Positions 1 through 4,855 of a DNA stretch of 6,451 nucleotides are shown piece after piece (the first letter of the stretch is position 1; the number at the start of each line of letters is the position of its first letter). The notes below the pieces were generated by a model. It was not told the DNA's origin. It searched no databases and worked only from the letters and a program-made list of their open reading frames with translations. The stretch lies in contig PXAW01000641.1 of NCBI GenBank assembly GCA_003567055.1, positions 1 to 6,451 of the forward strand, read 5' to 3'. The position numbers and the translations under genes are program-made. The DNA comes from Hyphomicrobiales bacterium (GTDB lineage: Bacteria > Pseudomonadota > Alphaproteobacteria > Rhizobiales > Beijerinckiaceae).

Positions 1-657
1 CAGCGTGACGGCTATGTCGAGGCCTTTCGCGATCCGCGCGTGCATGCCGCCATCGCCGCCGGGCCGCATCAGCGCATCGCGGTGAGCTATCTGGAATGGG
101 CCGGTGCGGCGACGCAGGAGGTGATCGCGCCGTGGCGGATCATCGACGGGCCGGATGCCGCCGAGGCCTTCGCCGATTTCCTCGCCGAACAGCCCCTGCG
201 GCGCACCCGCCGCACCTCGATCTCGGCGGCACTCGCCCAGGCGGCTTCGCTCTTCGAGGCACTGCCCGCCCCGCCCCTGCGCCGGGTGATCGACATGTCC
301 GGTGACGGGCCGAACAATGAAGGACGCATCGTCACCATCGCGCGCAATGAGACGATCGATGCCGGCATCACCATCAACGGTCTGCCGATCATGCTCGCAC
401 GCGGCGGGGCGCTCGATATCCCCGATCTCGACCATTATTACATCGATTGCGTCATCGGCGGCCCCGGCGCCTTCATCGTGCCGGTGCGCGCCCATGCGGA
501 ATTCGCCGATGCCATCCGCCGCAAACTCATCCTCGAAATCGCCGATCTGACGCCGCCCCGCCCCCTGATCCACCGCGTCGGCGAGCGCCCGGGCGCGGAT
601 TGCCTGATCGGCGAGCGGATGTTCCAGGATTGGCGCGAGCGTAACCGCGCGCGCTGA
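1..657 (+). CDS. DUF1194 (VWA-like) domain protein, 5'-truncated by window edge
   Basis: The reading frame is open from base 1 to the TGA at 655-657, giving 218 visible residues; the gene starts upstream of the window. The sequence matches the DUF1194 family of proteobacterial proteins with a von Willebrand factor A-like fold. Recognisable pieces are the start QRDGYVEAFRDPRV (a segment normally shortly after the first metal-site strand), the SYLEWAG strand, and the DMSGDGPNNEG motif at visible residues 98-108, which lies where a VWA domain carries a later metal-site loop. The segment around residues 140-150 (DHYYIDCVIGGPGAF) is also family-typical. The N-terminal signal peptide and the first DxSxS-type motif expected in this family would lie outside the window, so export cannot be checked. 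GTG at 40 is an internal Val codon, not a start. The biochemical role of DUF1194 is unknown; metal-dependent protein binding is only inferred from the fold. It is convergent with higA, with 9 nt between stop codons. Confidence 0.88.
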   Translation, partial: QRDGYVEAFRDPRVHAAIAAGPHQRIAVSYLEWAGAATQEVIAPWRIIDGPDAAEAFADFLAEQPLRRTRRTSISAALAQAASLFEALPAPPLRRVIDMSGDGPNNEGRIVTIARNETIDAGITINGLPIMLARGGALDIPDLDHYYIDCVIGGPGAFIVPVRAHAEFADAIRRKLILEIADLTPPRPLIHRVGERPGADCLIGERMFQDWRERNRAR

Positions 658-666
658 GGGCGCACG

Positions 667-957
667 TCAGGGTGCCGGCTGGAGACGCGGCAGGGCGGCG
701 ATTTCCGCACCGGATTCGCGCTCGGCCACGGCGAGATCGTATTGCATTTGCAGATTGAGCCAGAACGGCGCGCCGGTGCCGAACCAGTGCCCCAGCCGCA
801 ATGCCGTATCCCCGCTCACGGCCCGCTTGCCGGCGATGATCTGGCTGATCCGGTTGGGCGGAACAGCGATCGCCCGCGCCAGCGCCGTCGGTGAGACCCC
901 GGCTTCCGCGAGTTCCTCGCGCAGAATGGCACCGGGATGAACAGCTCTCGTAAACAT
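667..957 (-). CDS. higA: HigA-type antitoxin, XRE-family HTH protein
   Basis: This is a 96-residue antitoxin. It should neutralise the toxin encoded just upstream and, by family precedent, repress the shared promoter. The N-terminus (FTRAVHPGAILREEL) is the HigA signature. A helix-turn-helix of the XRE/Cro type follows at about residues 21-45 (VSPTALARAIAVPPNRISQI, then AGKRAVSGDTALRLGHWF), and the typical HigA tail FWLNLQMQYDLAVAE lies near 65-79. The ATG at 957-955 is chosen because the family begins at this point and a GAGG ribosome-binding site lies 8-9 nt upstream, overlapping the toxin's TGA stop. The frame stays open further upstream, but that extension would run through higB and carries no HigA homology. 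The toxin-first order and 10-nt gap are the usual higBA layout and imply one transcript with coupled translation. Confidence 0.94.
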   Translation of the reverse strand: MFTRAVHPGAILREELAEAGVSPTALARAIAVPPNRISQIIAGKRAVSGDTALRLGHWFGTGAPFWLNLQMQYDLAVAERESGAEIAALPRLQPAP

Positions 958-967
958 CGTATCGACC

Positions 968-1258
968 TCAATGATAATCGACGATTTCGACCTCGGACGG
1001 ACCAGTCTGGCCTTCCGGCCAGATGAAGCAGATGCGCCAGCGGCGATTGATGCGGATCGAATAGAACCCCAATCTGTCGCCCCTGAGCGCTTCCAGACGA
1101 TTGCTCGGCAAAGCCTGCAAGACCGATAGACTCGGTGCGGCATTAAGGATTGCCAACCGCCGCTCCGCCTGCCCCTCGATGCCCTGAAACTCCGGTACGA
1201 AACCTCCGTTTGCGAACCGTGCAGTCCGCTTGTCGCGAAAACTCAGTATCACAATCAT
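968..1258 (-). CDS. higB: HigB-type toxin of the RelE/ParE superfamily
   Basis: The 96-residue product is a small basic toxin of the HigB branch of the RelE fold, whose members cut mRNA in the ribosomal A site. The family pattern is clear: an N-terminal SFRDKRTARF strand/helix, the middle LEALRGDRLGFYSIRINRRWRICFIW (here split: LEALRGDRLGFYS, then IRINRRWRICFIW) forming the core sheet with the conserved arginines, and the C-terminal VEIVDYH that closes HigB proteins. The ATG at 1258-1256 is given as start, but its GGGA sits only about 2 nt upstream. The GTG at codon 3 (1252-1250) has that GGGA at a better distance of about 7-8 nt and would give a protein starting MILSFRDK, closer to usual HigB N-termini, so the true product may be 94 residues. 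The stop TGA overlaps the ribosome-binding site of higA. No disabling mutation is visible, so toxin activity is expected by family, not shown. Confidence 0.92.
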   Translation of the reverse strand: MIVILSFRDKRTARFANGGFVPEFQGIEGQAERRLAILNAAPSLSVLQALPSNRLEALRGDRLGFYSIRINRRWRICFIWPEGQTGPSEVEIVDYH

Positions 1259-1267
1259 TTCCCATAA

Positions 1268-1290
1268 TTGACGCTGTACGTCAAGCGTAC
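1268..1290. promoter_or_regulatory. Overlapping inverted repeats upstream of higB, candidate HigA operator
   Basis: Two inverted repeats interlock here. The first is TTGACG-5 nt-CGTCAA (1268-1273 with 1279-1284). The second is GTACG-5 nt-CGTAC (1276-1280 with 1286-1290). They lie 10-32 bp upstream of the higB start codon, where an autoregulating HigA dimer would be expected to bind. A TTGACG that could serve as a -35 element is part of the first palindrome on both strands, but I could not pair it with a convincing -10 element in the higB direction. The operator role is inferred from position and symmetry. Confidence 0.5.
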
Positions 1291-1304
1291 ATAGTTGCAG
1301 CCGT

Positions 1305-1333
1305 CATCCATATGCTGTTGCAGCGGTTGGATG
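1305..1333. other. Imperfect hairpin in the higB-FkbM intergenic region
   Basis: A 29-nt imperfect stem-loop: outer arms CATCCA/TGGATG (1305-1310 and 1328-1333), a 3x3 internal loop, inner arms GCTG/CAGC (1314-1317 and 1321-1324) and a TTG loop. It lies 33-61 nt beyond the stop of the minus-strand FkbM gene, so it could mark that transcript's 3' end, but there is no T tract on either side and it is not a standard Rho-independent terminator. An 8-bp direct repeat GTTGCAGC (1294-1301 and 1317-1324) overlaps it. Its function is unknown. Confidence 0.25.
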
Positions 1334-1365
1334 CACCGTTTCAATTAAGGGGAAATTATGCGATT

Positions 1366-2184
1366 CTACAACCTTGCATACACATCACCCGAATTCGCGT
1401 GTACCGGCAGCGCGTCGATGGCGGCGAGCAGGTTATCCGCATCCTGCCAGGTCCCGGTCAGCGTCTGGCTCTCGCCGAGCGCGAAATCGAACCTGTAATC
1501 GCCCAGCCGCGCGAGCTGGGCGAGGCAGTCGCGCACGACCCCGCGCTGGATCGTGGTGAATTCGAAGGAGAGCGCCGGCAGCGGTCGGCTGAGCCCGGCG
1601 AGCACCGAAGCCTCGAACCCCTCCACGTCGATCTTGGCGAAAGCGGGCATGCCGTATTGCGCGATCAGGCTGTCGAGGCTGACCAGCGGGACCGTGATCG
1701 CGTGATCCCAGGATTGCCCCTCCCAGCCCGGCGCGCCGGAAGCGGCTTCGAGGAATTCGGCCGAGGCGGTGCTCACGGTCGGATTGGCGCTGTTGACATG
1801 CAGGGTGATCTCCCCCGGCTGCGGCCCCGCAGCGGCGCGCAGGAGCGTCACATCCGCGTCGCGGCCATGGATCAGCCGCAGCGCCCGCATGGCGCCCGGC
1901 TGCGGCTCCAGCGCCACCACTTTCGCGCCGAGACGGCGGAAACTCGCGATCCGGTCGCCCACATGCGCGCCGATATCGAAGACGAGATCGCCCGATCCGA
2001 CGAATCCGGCATAGAGCGCATCCATCTCTGCCGCGCGTTCCCGGTCGCCGTAATAGATATGCAGCGAGCGCCCGATGGCGCGGGCGGTGCCTTTTGCACG
2101 CGTCACGGGGCGAGCATCGGGATCAGGCATCGACCCGTTTTGCGGCGCGCCTTGCTGCACGCCTTGCTGCACGGTTTGCGGCAT
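1366..2184 (-). CDS. FkbM-family SAM-dependent methyltransferase
   Basis: This 272-residue protein carries the FkbM methyltransferase domain, which usually O-methylates sugars, polyketides or other small or surface glycan acceptors. The SAM-binding motif I is VFDIGAHVGD (residues 68-77), followed by the acidic end of strand 2, VALEPQP (90-96). The FkbM hallmark AKIDVEGFE lies at 183-191, with LSFEF soon after. The C-terminus SGDVYARL matches the family end. The start chosen is the ATG at 2184-2182: an AAGGGG ribosome-binding site (2199-2194) sits 9 nt upstream of it, whereas the ATG at 2193 directly abuts that site. The frame remains open upstream, but the extension is Arg-rich and unlike the family. 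Residues 5-12 are a VQQG duplication. The gene is divergent from the pterin-type operon and shares a 185-bp control region with it; whether it acts on the same product is open. The acceptor is unknown. Confidence 0.9.
   Translation of the reverse strand: MPQTVQQGVQQGAPQNGSMPDPDARPVTRAKGTARAIGRSLHIYYGDRERAAEMDALYAGFVGSGDLVFDIGAHVGDRIASFRRLGAKVVALEPQPGAMRALRLIHGRDADVTLLRAAAGPQPGEITLHVNSANPTVSTASAEFLEAASGAPGWEGQSWDHAITVPLVSLDSLIAQYGMPAFAKIDVEGFEASVLAGLSRPLPALSFEFTTIQRGVVRDCLAQLARLGDYRFDFALGESQTLTGTWQDADNLLAAIDALPVHANSGDVYARL
2149..2172. repeat. Perfect 12-bp tandem duplication within the FkbM gene
   Basis: The unit GCCTTGCTGCAC occurs twice head to tail (2149-2160 and 2161-2172). On the coding strand it encodes VQQG twice at residues 5-12 of the methyltransferase. 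Because the unit is a multiple of three, copy gain or loss keeps the frame. It lies in the non-conserved N-terminal tail, ahead of the SAM-binding domain. Confidence 0.9.
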
Positions 2185-2369
2185 GATGATCATCCCCTTC
2201 TCACTCTTCACGTGACGCCTGCGCCGGCGGCACTGGTCCAAACTTCGCTGCGGCGCGTAACGTTCCCATCGCTCTGACGAGCGATTGAAACCACGACGCT
2301 TGACCCGCGTTGCCCACAGGCACACTTGTTTCGCGAACGCTCAACGCATTTTCAGGACCCGCCCATCTC
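2185..2369. promoter_or_regulatory. Divergent control region between the FkbM gene and the four-gene operon
   Basis: These 185 bp separate two divergently transcribed units and must hold both promoters. The minus-strand ribosome-binding site AAGGGG is at 2194-2199. On the + strand AGGA at 2354-2357 lies 12 nt before the ATG at 2370, a rather long spacing. TTGAAA (2285-2290) and TTGACC (2300-2305) resemble -35 hexamers on +, but neither is followed by a good -10 at 16-18 bp, so no promoter is called precisely. A strong inverted repeat lies near the middle (2268-2285). Confidence 0.6.
2268..2285. promoter_or_regulatory. Perfect inverted repeat in the divergent control region
   Basis: ATCGCTC-TGAC-GAGCGAT forms 7-bp perfect arms around a 4-nt centre. 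It lies 83 bp upstream of the FkbM start and 84 bp upstream of the dehydrogenase start, almost exactly midway. It is either an operator for a dimeric regulator serving both directions or a hairpin in one of the leaders. There is no adjacent T tract in either direction, so a terminator is unlikely. No regulator gene is present in the window. Confidence 0.4.
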
Positions 2370-3365
2370 ATGACCGGCACTTCCGACGCATCGGCGGCCT
2401 CCACGGCCCATGCTCTGTATTACGTGGCAAAGCGGCAAGCGGTTTTGCGCGATGCGCCGCTGCCGGCGCCGGCGCAGAGCGAGGCACGGGTGCGCACCCT
2501 GTGGAGCGGCATCAGCCGGGGCACCGAGCGGCTCGTCTTCGAGGGCAACGTACCGCCTGACGAGAGCGAGCGCATGCGCGCGCCCTTCCAGGACGGCGAT
2601 TTCCCCTTCCCGGTGAAATACGGCTATTGCGCCGTCGGCGAAGTCGAGGACGGGCCGGTGGAATGGGCCGGGCGCACGGTCTTCTGCCTGCATCCGCATC
2701 AGACCCGCTTCAACGCGCCGCTTTCCATGCTCGCCCCCCTGCCCGAGGGTTTGCCCGCGCGCCGGGCGGTACTCGCGGCGAATATGGAGACGGCGCTCAA
2801 CGGCATCTGGGATTCCGGCGTGGGCCCCGGCGCGCGCGTCATGGTGGTCGGCGGCGGGGTGGTCGGGCTGATGCTCTGCGCGATCCTCTCGCGCATGCCC
2901 GGCATCGACACCACCCTGGTCGATATCGATCCGCAGCGCGCCGCGCTGGCTGCACATTTCGGCATCGGTTTCTCCAAGCCGCTGGATGCGCCTGACGAGA
3001 TGGATGTCGTTTTTCACGCGTCCGGCGTGCCCGCAGGGCTTTCCTGCGCGCTCGCCTGCGCCGGGACCGAGGCGCGGATCGTGGAGATGAGCTGGTACGG
3101 GTCGCAGACCGTGCCCGCCCCGCTCGGCCTCGCCTTCCATTCGCGCCGCCTGTCGCTGATCTCGAGCCAGGTCGGTTCCGTTGCGCCGGCTTACCGTGCC
3201 CGCTGGAGCCATGCCCGTCGCCTCGCCAAGGCGCTCGAGATGCTCACCGACGACAGGCTCGACGCCCTGATCACGGGCGAAATCGCCTTCACCGCGCTGC
3301 CGCAGGCGCTGCCCGACCTGCTCGCCCCGGGCGCGCCCGGGCTGTGCACCGCCATACGTTACTGA
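2370..3365 (+). CDS. Zinc-less medium-chain dehydrogenase, BchC-like; first gene of pterin-type operon
   Basis: The 331-residue product belongs to the medium-chain dehydrogenase/reductase superfamily. The nucleotide-binding motif is VMVVGGGVVG (residues 157-166), followed by LVDIDPQR (183-190); the Asp ending the second strand suggests NAD(H) preference. The catalytic domain is unusual: where zinc enzymes have Cys-x-x-Cys-Gly-x-Asp it reads SGISRGTE (46-53), and where they have Gly-His-Glu it reads YGYCAVGEV (84-92). The four-Cys structural zinc lobe is absent as well. The SGIS-GTERL pattern resembles bacteriochlorophyllide dehydrogenase BchC, but no other photosynthesis gene is present. The start is set at ATG 2370, the first with a plausible AGGA upstream; the frame could begin at TTG 2310 but that extension is not domain-like. 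It is followed after 23 nt by the PTPS homologue, so it probably oxidises or reduces a hydroxyl/keto side chain in the same pathway. The substrate is not identifiable from sequence. Confidence 0.86.
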   Translation: MTGTSDASAASTAHALYYVAKRQAVLRDAPLPAPAQSEARVRTLWSGISRGTERLVFEGNVPPDESERMRAPFQDGDFPFPVKYGYCAVGEVEDGPVEWAGRTVFCLHPHQTRFNAPLSMLAPLPEGLPARRAVLAANMETALNGIWDSGVGPGARVMVVGGGVVGLMLCAILSRMPGIDTTLVDIDPQRAALAAHFGIGFSKPLDAPDEMDVVFHASGVPAGLSCALACAGTEARIVEMSWYGSQTVPAPLGLAFHSRRLSLISSQVGSVAPAYRARWSHARRLAKALEMLTDDRLDALITGEIAFTALPQALPDLLAPGAPGLCTAIRY

Positions 3366-3388
3366 TAGCCCTCAAAAGGAGACGCCGC

Positions 3389-3793
3389 ATGTTCGCCGTC
3401 GAAGTCCGCGACCACGTCATGATCGCCCACAGCTTCAAGGGAGACCTGTTCGGTCCCGCGCAGAAGCTGCACGGGGCGACTTTCGTCATCGATGTCGCCT
3501 TCTTCCGCAAGGAACTCGGGCCGGAGGGCGTCGTGGTCGATATCGGGCGCGCGCATGAGGCGCTCAAGGCCACGCTCGGCCCGCTGAATTATCAAAATCT
3601 CGACGAATTGCCGCAATTCGCCGGCCAGAACACCACCACGGAGTTCCTCTGCAAGCACATCTTCGATGCCATGGCACAGGCGGCGAAGAGCGGCGCGCTC
3701 GGGCCGGGATCGGAGAATATCGCGAAGATCCGCGTGCTGATCGGCGAATCGCATGTGGCGCGCGCCTGGTACGAAGCCGATCTCGCCGGCTGA
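3389..3793 (+). CDS. 6-pyruvoyl/6-carboxy-tetrahydropterin synthase (PTPS/QueD) homologue with altered active site
   Basis: A 134-residue T-fold protein, about the length of QueD. The start ATG has an excellent ribosome-binding site, AAAAGGAG, 7 nt upstream. PTPS/QueD enzymes act on dihydroneopterin triphosphate using a zinc site of three His, a catalytic Cys and an Asp-His pair. Here the first zinc ligand is kept (H14 in MIAHSF) and so is the first His of HGH (H28), but the motif reads LHGATF, so the third His is A30. The Cys expected four residues before H28 is A24. The usual Asp-His before the NLD motif is N67-Y68 (LNYQNLDEL). The pterin-contacting parts remain: TTTE (82-85) and E120 in GESHVARAW. 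The coherent conservation of the rest argues for a functional subfamily with different chemistry rather than decay. Automated labels such as 6-carboxytetrahydropterin synthase or QueD should not be trusted. Neighbours (dehydrogenase, glycosyltransferase, methyltransferase) suggest formation or binding of a pterin that is then decorated. Confidence 0.88.
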   Translation: MFAVEVRDHVMIAHSFKGDLFGPAQKLHGATFVIDVAFFRKELGPEGVVVDIGRAHEALKATLGPLNYQNLDELPQFAGQNTTTEFLCKHIFDAMAQAAKSGALGPGSENIAKIRVLIGESHVARAWYEADLAG

Positions 3794-3799
3794 TCGATC

Positions 3800-4855
3800 A
3801 TGCACAAAGCCTGTTTCCTGATTCCGGGCGATCTCGCCGCGCCAACCGGCGGCTATGCCTATGCACGGCGCATCCTGCCGTTGATGCCCGCGCATGGAAT
3901 CGATCTGCGTCACGTGGCGCTGCCCGGCGGATTTCCGCATCCATCGAAGGCCGAACTCGCCCTCACGCGCGAGACGCTGGAGGCCTGCGAGAATGATGCC
4001 GTACTGCTTTTCGACGGGCTCGCGCTCGGCGCCATGCCGCCGCAGCAGATCGCGCCGCTGGGCCCGCGCATCGTCGCGCTGGTGCATCATCCGCTGGGGC
4101 TCGAGAGCGGGCTCGATGAGGCGCGCGCGCAGGCCCTGCTGGAGAACGAAGCTGCCGTGCTCGCGCTGTGCGGGCGCATCATCGCCACGAGCCGGCTCAC
4201 GGCCGAGACGCTGGCGGCGGATTTCGGCGTCATGCCGCAGATGATCACCGTCGCCGAGCCGGGGACGGATCCCGCTTCGCCGGCGGAAGGCTCCGCCCCC
4301 GGCTCGCCGCTCTCGCTCGTCGCCGTCGGCGCCGTCTCGCCGCGCAAGGCCTATCCGCTCCTCGTCGAGGCGCTCGCAGCCTGCGAAACGGACAGGCCGT
4401 GGCATCTCACCATCATTGGCGCGCATGACCGTGATGCGCACGAGACGGCGAAGCTGCGCGAGACCATCGCCCGCCACGGGCTTGAATCCCGCGTCACGCT
4501 CGCCGGCGCGGTGGATGACGCGGCGCTCGCAGCGCATTATCACGGCGCGGACGTCTTCGTTTCCGCCTCGCTCTACGAGGGTTACGGCATGGTGCTGGCC
4601 GAGGCCGTGGCGCGCGGTCTGCCCATGGTGGTCTCCACCGGCGGCGCGGCGGCGCAGACGGCGCCGGACGATGCCGCGTTGAAAGTGCCGCCCGGCGACG
4701 GGTCCGCCCTCGCGGGCGCCTTGTCGCATATCATCAATGACGAAGCTCTGCGCCGCCGTCTCGCCGGCGCCTCAACCCGTGCCGGCGCCGCCCTGCCGCG
4801 CTGGCACGACACCGCGCGCATCGTCGCCAATGTCATCAGGGATATCAGTGCATGA
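3800..4855 (+). CDS. GT4-type glycosyltransferase (GT-B fold)
   Basis: This 351-residue protein has the layout of glycosyltransferase family 4, retaining enzymes that use nucleotide-activated sugars. The N-terminal domain opens with strand KACFLIPGD and the glycine-rich loop GGYAYARRI (residues 17-25). The C-terminal domain starts near LSLVAVGAVSPRKAYPLLVEAL, with Arg-Lys positioned as in donor-phosphate binding, and contains the E-x7-E signature EGYGMVLAE (E260 and E268) that contacts the nucleotide sugar. There is no signal peptide or membrane helix, so it is probably cytosolic and could act on a soluble acceptor. The ATG lies 6 nt after the stop of the PTPS homologue, without a clear Shine-Dalgarno sequence, implying translational coupling; the N-terminal strand supports this start. 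Its last bases overlap the next gene as ATGA. Known pterin glycosyltransferases exist in cyanobacteria and green sulfur bacteria, so a pterin acceptor is reasonable here but inferred only from context. Confidence 0.9.
   Translation: MHKACFLIPGDLAAPTGGYAYARRILPLMPAHGIDLRHVALPGGFPHPSKAELALTRETLEACENDAVLLFDGLALGAMPPQQIAPLGPRIVALVHHPLGLESGLDEARAQALLENEAAVLALCGRIIATSRLTAETLAADFGVMPQMITVAEPGTDPASPAEGSAPGSPLSLVAVGAVSPRKAYPLLVEALAACETDRPWHLTIIGAHDRDAHETAKLRETIARHGLESRVTLAGAVDDAALAAHYHGADVFVSASLYEGYGMVLAEAVARGLPMVVSTGGAAAQTAPDDAALKVPPGDGSALAGALSHIINDEALRRRLAGASTRAGAALPRWHDTARIVANVIRDISA

Noticed and set aside
667..1143. Extended 158-residue form of the antitoxin
   Set aside because: The extra N-terminal residues come from DNA coding for higB in another frame; HigA homology and the ribosome-binding site support the ATG at 957.
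1150..2277. Long + frame of 375 codons opposite the FkbM gene
   Set aside because: It is antisense to a clear FkbM domain, has no recognisable motif and is rich in Arg/Ala/Gly as expected for a shadow of GC-rich coding DNA.
2310..2369. TTG start 20 codons upstream for the dehydrogenase
   Set aside because: No ribosome-binding site and the added residues are not domain-like; ATG 2370 is more likely.
2352..3212. Minus-strand frame of 286 codons opposite the dehydrogenase
   Set aside because: Arg/Gly/Ala/His-rich shadow with no motif; the + strand holds the Rossmann domain.
2370..3365. Assignment as true bacteriochlorophyllide dehydrogenase bchC
   Set aside because: Only the zinc-less motif region resembles BchC and no photosynthesis gene is in the window; the pterin-type operon context fits better.
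3344..3388. Upstream start for the PTPS homologue overlapping the dehydrogenase end
   Set aside because: The ATG at 3389 has a strong AAGGAG at 7 nt and matches the family N-terminus; the extension is HTLLIALKRRRR-like and unsupported.
3389..3793. Assignment as queD in queuosine synthesis
   Set aside because: Key catalytic and zinc residues are missing and no other queuosine gene is adjacent.
3359..4729. Long minus-strand frame of 456 codons opposite the PTPS homologue and glycosyltransferase
   Set aside because: The opposite strand encodes two well-supported proteins with motifs; this frame has none and only reflects high GC.
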